Notes: generated by a model from the sequence alone, not told the origin. Shown: positions 34,942 to 43,320, counted from the first letter of the stretch. The stretch is 64,000 nucleotides of DNA from Brevundimonas goettingensis (GCF_017487405.1 NZ_CP062222.1:2589001-2653000), one strand, 5' to 3'. A program made the numbers and translations.

Positions 34942-35496
34942 TCAGGCGGCTTCGGCTTCCTCGTCGGCCTCAACGGCGGCGGCGGCGACGGCCTTCTTGG
35001 CGCTCAGCGACTTGGACAGCAGCTCGACGGCGGCGTCCTTGTCGATGCGGTTGGCAGCGGCGACTTCACGGGCCATCCGGTCCAGAGCCGATTCATACAG
35101 CTGACGCTCGGAATACGACTGCTCCGGCTGCGAGTCGGCGCGGTGCAGGTCACGGACCACTTCGGCGATCGAGATCAGGTCGCCGGAGTTGATCTTGGCC
35201 TCGTATTCCTGGGCGCGACGCGACCACATGGTGCGCTTGATGCGGGCGCGGCCCTTCAGGGTGGTGAGGGCCTTGGTGACGACGTCGTCGGCGGCCAGCG
35301 AACGCAGGCCGGCGGTCTTGGCCTTCTTGGTCGGGACGCGCAGGGTCATCTTCTCGTGGTCGAAGGTCACGACATAGACTTCCAGCGACATGCCGGCGAC
35401 TTCCTGGGTCTCGATCGCGATGACCTTGCCGACACCGTGGGCCGGATAGACGACTGCGTCGCCAACCTTGAATTCCAGACCGCTCTTGTTCGTCAT
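34942..35496 (-). CDS. carD: CarD-family transcriptional regulator (CdnL)
   Basis: A 184-residue RNA-polymerase-binding regulator. The N-terminal RNAP-interaction Tudor-like domain reads FKVGDAVVYPAHGVGKVIAI; the C-terminal helical domain reads TMWSRRAQEYEAKINSGDLI and SYSERQLYESALDRMAREVA. It stabilises open complexes at rRNA and growth promoters. The ATG at 35496 follows AAAGGA; the upstream frame to 35541 lies in the leader. An acidic Ala/Glu tail ends the protein. Confidence 0.95.
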   Translation of the reverse strand: MTNKSGLEFKVGDAVVYPAHGVGKVIAIETQEVAGMSLEVYVVTFDHEKMTLRVPTKKAKTAGLRSLAADDVVTKALTTLKGRARIKRTMWSRRAQEYEAKINSGDLISIAEVVRDLHRADSQPEQSYSERQLYESALDRMAREVAAANRIDKDAAVELLSKSLSAKKAVAAAAVEADEEAEAA

Positions 35497-35633
35497 GTCA
35501 TTCCTTTCCCGGACACAGGGATCGGCGAAGCGAAAGCGCACCGCGAAAACAGGTTTCCCACCGCCGGCGAGGGCCGTCGGGGGGACTGTTCAGGCGTCAA
35601 ATGCAGAAACGGATCACCAAACCTCTGGCCGAC

Positions 35634-35698
35634 CCCGCCTTCATGGGCGGGATTCTGTCGCAAACTCGGGCGGCGCAGTGAAACTGCAGACCGCCCGA
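35634..35698 (-). promoter_or_regulatory. Two hairpins in the putative carD leader
   Basis: CCCGCC/GGCGGG (35634-35651) and a longer stem TCGGGCGG..GCAGT / ACTGC..CCGCCCGA (35666-35698) with a GAA loop. The second would start just after the predicted carD transcription start, or could be the fdxA terminator. It has no T-run. Confidence 0.5.
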
Positions 35699-35711
35699 TC
35701 CAATGTGAAGG

Positions 35712-35739
35712 AACATATCACAAAACGAGGCAATTTCAA
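35712..35739 (-). promoter_or_regulatory. Putative carD promoter
   Basis: On the minus strand TTGAAA-N16-TATGTT, in an AT-rich patch. It would give a leader of about 209 bases. The rest of the 313-base gap between carD and fdxA holds the two hairpins and the SD. Confidence 0.5.
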
Positions 35740-35809
35740 AACGTCCCCTCGGCCTATGGTACGAAGAGGCCCATTGTGACCGCATAGCGGCGATAGATCG
35801 AAGGTTCGA

Positions 35810-36151
35810 TCAGGACCCCTTGCCGGGGTTCGGACTGAAATGGTTCTCGAACTTGTTCTCGACCCGCTCCCACTCCTCGCGGTCGGCCGGGGGCGTGCCC
35901 TTCACCGTGATGTTCGGCCAGACCTTGGCGTAGGAGGCGTTGATCTGCAGCCACTTGCCGTCGGGCTCGTCCTCGGTGTCGGGCTTGATCGCGTCGATCG
36001 GGCATTCCGGTTCGCAGACGCCGCAGTCGATGCATTCGTCCGGCGCGATGACCAGAAAGTTCTCACCCTCATAGAAGCAGTCGACGGGGCAGACCTCGAC
36101 GCAGTCCATGAACTTACATTTCACGCAGGCGTCGGTGACGATGTAGGTCAT
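35810..36151 (-). CDS. fdxA: 7Fe ferredoxin FdxA
   Basis: A 113-residue electron carrier binding a [3Fe-4S] and a [4Fe-4S] cluster. Cysteine motifs are [20 protein letters not shown] and [20 protein letters not shown]. The C-terminal extension ([20 protein letters not shown]) is typical of alphaproteobacterial FdxA. Same strand as carD and the S4/helicase genes. Confidence 0.96.
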   Translation of the reverse strand: MTYIVTDACVKCKFMDCVEVCPVDCFYEGENFLVIAPDECIDCGVCEPECPIDAIKPDTEDEPDGKWLQINASYAKVWPNITVKGTPPADREEWERVENKFENHFSPNPGKGS

Positions 36152-36341
36152 GGCGGGCGGGGATCACGTCAGGCAGTTGAGAGAAGGCGGTTCGGGGACA
36201 TGGCCCCGCCGACCGGGGGTGTCAACTCAGCGGTTCTATCGACGCCGGACAGCATGGCTTTCTTGTGGCACCGGGAAGAACCGCTATTGCATCAGTGTCG
36301 ATTGCAGTTAGATCGGCCTGACACCCCTTCCGGAGCCCATC

Positions 36342-36989
36342 ATGTTGAATCGTCGTCTTCTTGTCCGCGCCAGCGCCGCGGCCGCCCTTGGCCTCACTCT
36401 CATCGCCGGCGGCGTCATTGCCCAAAGCGCCGTGGCTCAGGCCGCGATCACCCAGAACCCCGCCGAGGTCGAGGCCGGGACCTACAAGCTGGATCCGGCG
36501 CACGGCAAGATCACCTGGTCGCTCAAGCACATGGGCTTCTCGACCTACTACGGCCAGTTCGACAACGTCTCGGCCGACCTGACGCTCGACCCGGCCAATC
36601 CGTCGGCCACGACCCTGACGGCGACCGTGCCCCTGGCCGACGTCGCCCCCAACAACGACGCCCTGAAGGCCCACCTGCAGACACCGGACTTCTTCAACAC
36701 CGCCGAGTTCCCGACCGCCACCTTCAAGGCCACCTCGGTGACCGTCGACCGTGAGGACTCCTCGAAGGCCGCCGTCGTCGGCGACCTGACCCTGCACGGC
36801 GTGACCCGTCCGGTGACCCTGGCCGTTCGCTTCAATCAGGCCGGCCCCTTCATGGACGGCGCCTATCGCGTTGGCTTCGACGGCGAGACCACCATCCGCC
36901 GCTCGGACTTCGGCATCGACAAATACGCCCCGGTCCTGGGCGACGACGTCACGCTCCACATCGAGGGCGAGTTCGTCAAACAATCCTGA
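36342..36989 (+). CDS. YceI family periplasmic protein
   Basis: A 215-residue exported lipocalin-like barrel that binds isoprenoid-type lipids in characterised members. Signal peptide MLNRRLLVRASAAAALGLTL. YceI motifs: YKLDPAHGKITWSLKHMGFS, FNTAEFPTATFKATSV and VGDLTLHGVTRPVTLAV, with a terminal GDDVTLHIEGEF. It interrupts the otherwise same-strand helicase-S4-fdxA-carD group and ends 5 bases from the convergent S4 gene. Confidence 0.95.
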   Translation: MLNRRLLVRASAAAALGLTLIAGGVIAQSAVAQAAITQNPAEVEAGTYKLDPAHGKITWSLKHMGFSTYYGQFDNVSADLTLDPANPSATTLTATVPLADVAPNNDALKAHLQTPDFFNTAEFPTATFKATSVTVDREDSSKAAVVGDLTLHGVTRPVTLAVRFNQAGPFMDGAYRVGFDGETTIRRSDFGIDKYAPVLGDDVTLHIEGEFVKQS

Positions 36990-36994
36990 GGCGC

Positions 36995-37327
36995 CTAACG
37001 CTCGCCACTCGGTGGCTCGCTGCTTGAGGCGGGCCCTGTCGATCCGCTCTCTGGATCCAGACTGACATAGAGGGCGCGGGCCTCCGCCGGGGGTCCGCGC
37101 CGCTCGCCCAGCGCTTCCACCCGCACCGCCCTCACTCGCCCGTCGACGGCGAAGGTGATCTCGTCGCCCGGGTGGACCAGCCGGCTGGGCTTGTCGAGCC
37201 GCGTCTGCCGCCCCTGATGGGTCAGCCGCACCGCGCCCCGTTCGACCATATCCGCCGCGATCGACCGCGACTTCGCGAACCGCGCCCGCCACAGCCAGAC
37301 ATCGACGCGGACCGAGCTCTCGTTCAT
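36995..37327 (-). CDS. S4-domain RNA-binding protein (Hsp15-like)
   Basis: A 110-residue protein with an N-terminal S4 domain: VRVDVWLWRARFAKSRSIAA, then MVERGAVRLTHQGRQTRLDK and HPGDEITFAVDG. This matches Hsp15 (HslR), which binds stalled 50S-nascent chain complexes. In many alphaproteobacteria it lies between a SUV3-type helicase and fdxA, as it roughly does here. Confidence 0.92.
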   Translation of the reverse strand: MNESSVRVDVWLWRARFAKSRSIAADMVERGAVRLTHQGRQTRLDKPSRLVHPGDEITFAVDGRVRAVRVEALGERRGPPAEARALYVSLDPESGSTGPASSSEPPSGER

Positions 37328-37422
37328 GCGGGGCGATCATCCTTTCCTGACACCGTCCGAACCTGAGCCTTCCCGCCCGAAGCGCAAGACGCAGCGGCTT
37401 GAAAACCGCCGTTCGCCACGGC

Positions 37423-37450
37423 TTGACGGATAACTCTACATATGTAGAAT
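37423..37450 (+). promoter_or_regulatory. Promoter of the PadR gene with 14-bp operator palindrome
   Basis: TTGACG (37423-37428) and TAGAAT (37445-37450) are spaced by 16 bases. TCTACATATGTAGA (37435-37448) is a perfect palindrome overlapping the -10, as expected for a PadR autoregulation site. The predicted start point falls at the ATG at 37452 or 37458, so the transcript may be leaderless. Confidence 0.6.
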
Positions 37451-37451
37451 T

Positions 37452-37760
37452 ATGGCCATGCCCCTCACCGGCCGACGCCTTTCCGCACAGACCGTGACCG
37501 TCCTGACGGCGCTCGCCCTGAACCCGCAGTCCTGGCTGTACGGGCTCGAGATCGCCGCCGCGACCGGGCTGAAGTCGGGCAGCCTCTATCCGATCCTGAT
37601 CCGCCTGGCCGAGCGCGGCCTGCTGGAAAGCCAGTGGCTGGAGCCCGGACAGCCGGGCCGTCCGCCCCGTCACGCCTATCGCGTCACCGCCGCCGGCAAG
37701 GCCGCCCTGCGCGCCGCCACCGCCTCCCGTCCCGCCTCTTTCAAGGAATCGCTCGCATGA
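37452..37760 (+). CDS. PadR-family transcriptional regulator
   Basis: A 102-residue winged-helix regulator: TVTVLTALALNPQSWLYGLE, then TGLKSGSLYPILIRLAERGL and GRPPRHAYRVTAAGKAAL, the PadR pattern. ATGs at 37452 and 37458 are both possible starts; the later one fits a leaderless mRNA. Its stop overlaps the next start (ATGA), so it is coupled to the membrane protein, a common PadR arrangement where the regulator senses or controls its partner. Confidence 0.92.
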   Translation: MAMPLTGRRLSAQTVTVLTALALNPQSWLYGLEIAAATGLKSGSLYPILIRLAERGLLESQWLEPGQPGRPPRHAYRVTAAGKAALRAATASRPASFKESLA

Positions 37761-38377
37761 CCGCCACGGCTCCGATCGCTCACTCCCTGATGGCCCTCGC
37801 CGCCGCCCTGACCCCGGCCTCGCGGGCGGAGTGGTCTCTGGCGATGCGCAAGGAATTCGACGCACTCCCCGACGCATCGGGCGCGCTCGGCTGGGCCGCC
37901 GGCTGCGTCGCGACCGCCTTCGGCTGGCGGATGCGAGCCGAGGCGGGGTTCGCCCTGACCGTGACCGCCACCGTTGTCGTGGGTTGGTGGGTCAGCGCCC
38001 AGATATTCTTCTTCCTTGTCGAATGGCTGTCTCCAAAAGGGATATCCTGGATGCCGGCGATGGCGGCGGCGGAGAACCTGCTCAGGGGCGGTGTCTGCTT
38101 CGGCCTCGCCTTCGTCTGGCCTCGCCGGGCGGCGCTGACGGGTCTGGCCCTGCCAATGGTCTGGGGGTTCGGCGCCGTGCCTCTGTGGCTGATCCTGACC
38201 CTTCCCGACACCCTGAGCCAACCCTGGTCGAGCGCGGGAAATCATCCCGCCCTGCCAAACATCCTGTTCCCGCTGATTTTCGTCGGTCGGGAGATGTGGG
38301 CCAGCCTCCTCGGAGCCGCGCTGGGCTGGGGCCTGTCCCGGATCCTGCGTAGCCGCCCGGTCGCGGCGCCCGCCTGA
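37757..38377 (+). CDS. Membrane protein coupled to PadR
   Basis: A 206-residue hydrophobic protein. It begins MTATAPIAHSLMALAAALTP and has a soluble N-terminal part (RAEWSLAMRKEFDALPDASG) with about four to five membrane helices after it. The 'P..R.eW..AM..E...' start is shared with small PadR-linked integral proteins in alphaproteobacteria. The ATG overlaps the PadR stop. Function unknown; possible membrane-stress or permease-like role. Confidence 0.8.
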   Translation: MTATAPIAHSLMALAAALTPASRAEWSLAMRKEFDALPDASGALGWAAGCVATAFGWRMRAEAGFALTVTATVVVGWWVSAQIFFFLVEWLSPKGISWMPAMAAAENLLRGGVCFGLAFVWPRRAALTGLALPMVWGFGAVPLWLILTLPDTLSQPWSSAGNHPALPNILFPLIFVGREMWASLLGAALGWGLSRILRSRPVAAPA

Positions 38378-38380
38378 CCC

Positions 38381-40870
38381 TCAGCTCGCCGCCTTCTTCC
38401 GTCTCGGCCGCTTGCGCCGCGCGGGCTGGGGCGCTGCCGTCAATTCAGCCAATTTGGCGAAGGGCGAATCCTTGATCACCACCGGCCTGCCTAGCCGGTC
38501 CGGCTGCTGGGCGCGGGTGGTCTTGAGCGCCGCCAGCAACGCCCCGGCCTCTCCGGCCTTCAGGCCCAGTTGGGTCAGGGCGGCGTCGGGGATATTCCCC
38601 TGGCCCGCCGCCAGCTTGGCCTCGGCCAGCCGCTCCAGCAGTTCGACCGGAACCGACCAGCGCCCCACCGCCCGCCGCCCAACCGCAGAGAGCGCCCGCA
38701 CTGACGGCCCCGGGATCGGCAACAATGCCAATCCCTCCCCGCCGGCCCTGAACGGCTCGCCCGCTGCGAACGCTTGGGCCACCACCCGCCCGCGCGCCTT
38801 CAGCACCCCCGGCAGCCACACAGAATGCGTCCCGACCCGGATGGCGAAGGTCTTGATGGTGCGCCGCTCGACTTGGCTCAGGGCCGCCAGATCGCGCTCG
38901 ACGTCGCGCCGGTCGAGGACCCCGCCGGCCTCCAGCAGGCGGAAGGCGATGCCGCGCGGCAGCCCCTTCAGCCCGCCGCTCTCGACCGCCTGTTTCAGCC
39001 GCTTCAGATCGCGCAGAGCCCGGCCCGCCTCCGTCGCCAGCCAGGCCTCGATCCGCCGCTGGGCCCGATCCCGCGCCGCCTGCGGCCCCAGGTCGCCGAT
39101 CAGGCGCACGCGCGGCGAAAACGGCTCGGCGTTGACGATCTTCGCCGCCAGCGCACCCTGCCACAGCACCTCGCCCTCCGGCGTCAACGCAAAGGCCTCG
39201 TCCGGATCGGCCGCCAACCGCCCCAGCCGCCGCGCGATCTCCGGCGCCACGGCGCGCAGAGCCGCGGCCTTCAGCGTCCGGTCCGCCAGCAGCGACCCGC
39301 CGGTCTGGCCCGCGAAACTCACCCCTTCCAGATGGCCGACCGCCTCACCGTCCACGGTCACCACGCCGTCGTCCGCCACCTCGGCCAGGGTCCCGGCCCG
39401 ATCGTTCAGCGACCGCATCAGGGCCGTGGTCTTGCGGTCCACGAACCGCGCCGTCAGACGCTCATGCAACACGTCGGACAGCCGGTCCTCCAGCGCCCGC
39501 GTCTTCTCGCGCCACCCCTTGGCCTGATCCAGCCAGTCGGGTCGCGCCGCGATATAGCTCAGCGTCCGCACGCCGGAGAGCCGCGCCGACAGCTGGTCGA
39601 TCTGGCCGTCGTCGCGGTCCAGCTCGGCGAAGCGTGGCGCCATCCAGTCGTCGGTCAGCCGCCCTCGCTTGCCGGTCAGGGCCTGAAAGATGTCCCTCGA
39701 CAGCCGCATGTGCTCGTCCAGCGTCGTCTTCTGGAAGTCCGGCAGCTGGCAGCATTCCCACAGTCGCATGATCGTCCCGCGCGACCGGCTGATGCGCGCA
39801 ATCTCCTCGTCCTGCATGGCCCGGCGCAGCAGGGTCTCGTCCAGGGCCTGGGCCGTCAGCTTCAGCCCCGCCCGCTCCGGCGTCTTCGTCAGCGACCGCA
39901 GCAGGTCCGGCAGGGTGTCGAAGTCCAGCCGGGCGTTGCGCCATTCCGCCGCCTGCACCGGATCGAACTGGTGCGACACCACCTGTTCGACCAGGTCCTC
40001 GTCCAGCTCCTCGCACTCGCCCGTCACCCCAAAGGTGCCGTCGCGCACATGCCGCCCGGCCCGGCCGGCGATCTGGGCGATCTCATGGGCGTGCAGCCAG
40101 CGTGTCCGCCGCCCGTCGAATTTGCGAAGCCCCGCGAAGGCGACATGGTCGACGTCCATGTTCAGCCCCATGCCGATGGCGTCGGTGGCGACCAGAAAGT
40201 CGACCTCCCCGGACTGGAACAGGGCCACCTGGGCGTTGCGCGTGCGGGGGCTAAGACTGCCCATCACCACCGCCGCCCCGCCGCGCTGACGCCGGATCAG
40301 TTCGGCGATGGCGTAGACCTGATCGGTGCTGAACGCGACGATGGCCGACCGCCTCGGCAGCCGGGTCAGCTTCTTGGATCCCGCATAGGTCAGGTGCGAC
40401 AGCCGCTCGCGGGTCACGATTTCCAGATCGGGGATCAGCCGCCGCATCAGGGGCGCCATCGTCCCCGCCCCCAGGAACATGGTCTCGAACCTGCCCCGCG
40501 CATGCAGCATCCGGTTGGTGAAGACGTGGCCGCGCTCGGGATCGGCGACCAGCTGGATTTCATCGACCGCCAGGAACTCGACCTCCCGCTCCAGCGGCAT
40601 GGCCTCGACCGTGCAGACCCAGTAGTGGGGCCGCGTCGGGATGATCTTTTCCTCGCCGGTGATCAGGGCCACGGCCGAGGCGCCGCGCAGCTTGACGATC
40701 CGCTCATAGATCTCGCGCGCCAGCAGCCTCAGGGGCAGGCCGATCATGCCCGAGGCGTGACCCAGCATCCGTTCGACCGCGAGGTGGGTCTTGCCGGTAT
40801 TGGTCGGCCCCAGCACCGCGACGACGCGGGAGGGACCCAGGCCCGTGGGTCGATCACTCATGACCGACAT
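38381..40870 (-). CDS. SUV3-like DEAD/H-box helicase
   Basis: An 829-residue ATP-dependent helicase. Walker A is GPTNTGKTHLAVER; the DExQ motif is LAVDEIQLVADPERGH; further helicase motifs are AIVAFSTDQVYAIAEL, VATDAIGMGLNMDVDHVAF and QIAGRAGRH. This is the mitochondrial SUV3 family, with the alphaproteobacterial members carrying a long C-terminal region (PRGIAFRLLEAGGVLDRRDV) and a lysine/arginine-rich end (ARRKRPRRKKAAS). Probably unwinds RNA in decay or ribosome processing. Start uncertain: ATG 40870 or 40861; the GTG at 40933 is less likely. Confidence 0.92.
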   Translation of the reverse strand: MSVMSDRPTGLGPSRVVAVLGPTNTGKTHLAVERMLGHASGMIGLPLRLLAREIYERIVKLRGASAVALITGEEKIIPTRPHYWVCTVEAMPLEREVEFLAVDEIQLVADPERGHVFTNRMLHARGRFETMFLGAGTMAPLMRRLIPDLEIVTRERLSHLTYAGSKKLTRLPRRSAIVAFSTDQVYAIAELIRRQRGGAAVVMGSLSPRTRNAQVALFQSGEVDFLVATDAIGMGLNMDVDHVAFAGLRKFDGRRTRWLHAHEIAQIAGRAGRHVRDGTFGVTGECEELDEDLVEQVVSHQFDPVQAAEWRNARLDFDTLPDLLRSLTKTPERAGLKLTAQALDETLLRRAMQDEEIARISRSRGTIMRLWECCQLPDFQKTTLDEHMRLSRDIFQALTGKRGRLTDDWMAPRFAELDRDDGQIDQLSARLSGVRTLSYIAARPDWLDQAKGWREKTRALEDRLSDVLHERLTARFVDRKTTALMRSLNDRAGTLAEVADDGVVTVDGEAVGHLEGVSFAGQTGGSLLADRTLKAAALRAVAPEIARRLGRLAADPDEAFALTPEGEVLWQGALAAKIVNAEPFSPRVRLIGDLGPQAARDRAQRRIEAWLATEAGRALRDLKRLKQAVESGGLKGLPRGIAFRLLEAGGVLDRRDVERDLAALSQVERRTIKTFAIRVGTHSVWLPGVLKARGRVVAQAFAAGEPFRAGGEGLALLPIPGPSVRALSAVGRRAVGRWSVPVELLERLAEAKLAAGQGNIPDAALTQLGLKAGEAGALLAALKTTRAQQPDRLGRPVVIKDSPFAKLAELTAAPQPARRKRPRRKKAAS

Positions 40871-40983
40871 AAGGTGGCGATTCTGTTTCGGTTGCTCAAG
40901 CGGCGCCGAGCCGATGCGAGGCGCAACGATCACGCGTCGTCGTTCGTTACGGCAGCCACGGGGGTGGAGTGGAGGCTTTTGCT

Positions 40984-41481
40984 ATGCATACCCCCGTGAC
41001 CGCAGCGCTTGCCGCAACCGCGCTTTTGACCCTGGGCCAACCAGCCTTCGCGCAGACCCAGGCTGCCGACGCCCCCGGCACGGTTGTCCGCGCAGGCGAT
41101 GACGCCCTGACCTGTCCCCAGATGGCCGACGAGGCCGCGACGATCAGCGCCTCCATGGGCGAGGAAGGCCCCGGCCTGCTGGGCCGCGTGACCGGCGTGG
41201 CCCGCGCGGGAGCGTCCATGCTCGTGCCCGGCGCCGGTGTGGCCCTTGCGGGCGCCGACGCCCTGACCAGTTCCAGGAGGGACAAGAAGGAAGCAGAGGC
41301 CGACGCCAAACGCGACCGCTGGAACTATCTGAACGGCCTCTTTGCGGGACGCGGCTGTGGCGAGACCGCTGTCCAGGCGACTTCGGGGCCCGCAGGTCAG
41401 GCCCGGCCGGCCCAGACCTCAGCCCAGCCCGCCGTCGCGACCGCCCCGCCACGGCCCCAGCAACGACGCCCACCCCCGTAA
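40984..41481 (+). pseudogene. Ala/Pro-rich secreted protein, likely frameshifted
   Basis: A 165-residue secreted protein: signal MHTPVTAALAATALLTLGQP ending at AFAQ, a cysteine-containing domain (LTCPQMADEAATISASMGEE), a short glycine-rich hydrophobic stretch and RDRWNYLNGLFAGRGCGE. After residue 150 it ends in an arginine-rich tail at a TAA. If one C is added to the C4 run at 41444-41447, the reading continues as TAPATTPTPVIAPVVAPVIT to a TAG at 41564. That stop shares CTAG with the convergent neighbour. So the normal protein is probably 193 residues. Either a real mutation or a sequence error. Confidence 0.6.
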
Positions 41482-41560
41482 TCGCACCGGTTGTCGCACC
41501 CGTGATCACACCGGTGAGCGCACCGGCCCCTGTTATCGTCACGACGACCACGGCGCCCCA

Positions 41561-42169
41561 CTAGGCGAACAGCAGGTCCTCGATCTGGCCCAGCCGCTCC
41601 TTGCCGAAGAACATCTCGTCCCCGACCCAGAAGGTCGGCGCCCCGAAGGCCCCGCGCTCGACCGCCGCCGCCGTGTTGTCCGCCAGCTTCGCCTTGACGG
41701 CGTCGGTCTGGGCCAGGCTCAGCAGCCGCTCGGCCTCCAGACCCGCCTCGTCCAGCACGCCCGCCAGCACCGCCGCATCCCCCATCTGCAGACCACGCTC
41801 CCAGAACCCGGCCAGCACCGCATCCAGATAGCGGTCGAATTCCTCGCCGGGCGCACAGGCGCACAGGCCGCGCATGGCCAGCAGGCTGTTGACCGGGAAG
41901 TGGGGGTTCATCTGGAAGGCCGTGATCCCGTGCGCCTTCACGAAGCGGCGGATCTCCAGCATCTCGTAATCCAGCTTCCCCCTGATCCCGGCGAAGGCCG
42001 AGAAGGGCGCCTGATTGCCGGTCGCCTTGAAGATCCCGCCCAGCAGACAGGGAATGACGTTGACCGTCGCTCCCGTCCGCCCGACCAGCTCCGGCAGGGC
42101 GCGCCAGGCCAGATAGGCGTTCAGACTGGCGAAATCGAAGATGAAGTCGATCGTCTTTGAAGCGGGCAT
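41561..42169 (-). CDS. DsbA-fold 2-hydroxychromene-2-carboxylate isomerase family
   Basis: A 202-residue protein of the NahD/HCCA isomerase family (DsbA-like fold): TIDFIFDFASLNAYLAWRAL, IPCLLGGIFKATGNQAP, FQMNPHFPVNSLLAMRG and RGAFGAPTFWVGDEMFFGKE. It uses glutathione in naphthalene-type ring degradation in characterised members; here the role is probably a more general glutathione-dependent isomerisation. TGATG couples its start to the SDR upstream. Confidence 0.9.
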   Translation of the reverse strand: MPASKTIDFIFDFASLNAYLAWRALPELVGRTGATVNVIPCLLGGIFKATGNQAPFSAFAGIRGKLDYEMLEIRRFVKAHGITAFQMNPHFPVNSLLAMRGLCACAPGEEFDRYLDAVLAGFWERGLQMGDAAVLAGVLDEAGLEAERLLSLAQTDAVKAKLADNTAAAVERGAFGAPTFWVGDEMFFGKERLGQIEDLLFA

Positions 42170-42915
42170 CACCAGGTCTCCTTCCAGGGGCGCAGGTCCA
42201 TTTCGAACGTCCAGGCGCTGCGTTGCTGACGGTGCAGCCAAACGTAGTTCTTGGCGATCTCGTCGGGCTTGAGGATTTCGTCGGCATCCAGCCGCGCTTC
42301 GATATCGGTGGCGATGGAGCGGGCGAAGGTCCCGTCGATCATCCCGTCAACGACGACGTGGGCCACATGGATTCCCTGCGGTCCGAGCTCGCGGGCCATC
42401 GACTGGGCCAGCTGCCTCAGCGCCGCCTTGGCCCCCGCGAAGGCTGAGAACCCCACCCCGCCGCGGGTCGAGGCCGTGGCCCCTGTGAACAGAATCGTCC
42501 CCTGGCCGCGCGACGTCATCACCCGCGCCGCCTCCCGCCCGGCGAAGAAGCCGGCCAGGGCCGCCATCTCCCAGACCTTGGAATAGACCTGTGCCGTGGT
42601 CTCGCGCACGCCGAAGCGGACATTGGCCCCGATGTTGAACACCACGACCTCCAGCGGCCCCACCTCGGCCTCGATCCGATCGAACAGGGCGATCATCTCG
42701 GCCTCGTCGCGCGCATCGACTCCATAGGCGTGGGCCTCGCCGCCCGCATCCCGGATCGAGGCGGCGAGGGCTTCCAGCTGGTTCAGATGCCGGGGACGAC
42801 GCGTCACACAGACCGCCAGACCGTCGCGCGCGAACGCCCGTGCAACCGCCGCCCCGACCCCGTCTCCGGCGCCGACGATCAGACAGGCCCCTCTTGCGTT
42901 TCCTGCGGTCGCCAT
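42169..42915 (-). CDS. Atypical short-chain dehydrogenase (no catalytic Tyr)
   Basis: A 248-residue SDR-fold protein. The cofactor motif is LIVGAGDGVGAAVARAFARD and the NNAG position reads FNIGANVRF. The active-site helix reads FSAFAGAKAALRQLAQSMAR: Phe replaces the Tyr of YxxxK, while Lys is kept. A second-stage tail is HVAHVVVDGMIDG. This Tyr-less SDR group may not be a standard dehydrogenase. It is the first gene of a two-gene operon with the DsbA-fold isomerase; a palindrome and TTGACA promoter sit upstream. Confidence 0.88.
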   Translation of the reverse strand: MATAGNARGACLIVGAGDGVGAAVARAFARDGLAVCVTRRPRHLNQLEALAASIRDAGGEAHAYGVDARDEAEMIALFDRIEAEVGPLEVVVFNIGANVRFGVRETTAQVYSKVWEMAALAGFFAGREAARVMTSRGQGTILFTGATASTRGGVGFSAFAGAKAALRQLAQSMARELGPQGIHVAHVVVDGMIDGTFARSIATDIEARLDADEILKPDEIAKNYVWLHRQQRSAWTFEMDLRPWKETW

Positions 42916-42939
42916 TTCGCGATCTCCGTTCAGGAGACA

Positions 42940-42954
42940 GTTTCATATCGAAAC
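42940..42954 (-). promoter_or_regulatory. Palindrome in the SDR/isomerase promoter
   Basis: GTTTC-N5-GAAAC overlapping a -10-like TATGAA; a perfect TTGACA lies 15 bases upstream on the minus strand. Probable operator for a regulator not visible here. The rest of the 328-base gap up to the tRNA holds only an AT-rich inverted repeat AAGATA-TTG-TATCTT (43098-43112). Confidence 0.5.
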
Positions 42955-43243
42955 GGAGGAGATGTCAAAGCCGGATCGGCGACCGCACGACTCGGGCCGA
43001 CGATCGGATTAACGGCGACGCTTCAGGGGGCGGAACAGGCACGAAACGAATCAGGACCGAATCACTGACACGGCCTGATTCGGGGTTTGTTCCCTACAAG
43101 ATATTGTATCTTAAAGCCGATTAACCACAAATCGAAATCCGCGCTCTTCCCTGCGTGACTGCGCCGCCCGAGCGTTGCGGCGCATTCGGCCCCACTCAGG
43201 GCTTTTCCCGCCCGCTGCGAACCGCTAGGTCCTCCCCGTGCGT

Positions 43244-43320
43244 GGCTCCGTAGCTCAGCCGGATAGAGCAAGGCTTTCCTAAAGCAGAGGTCGGGGGTTC
43301 GAGTCCCTCCGGGGTCGCCA
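43244..43320 (+). tRNA. tRNA-Arg (CCU anticodon)
   Basis: 77 bases with encoded CCA. Acceptor GGCTCCG pairs with CGGGGTC (two wobble pairs), D-stem GCTC/GAGC, anticodon loop TTCCTAA with anticodon CCT, T-arm GGGGG-TTCGAGT-CCCTC. The outer two anticodon-stem pairs are A-G and G-A mismatches (positions 27-43 and 28-42), the inner three are normal. Decodes AGG. Confidence 0.93.
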
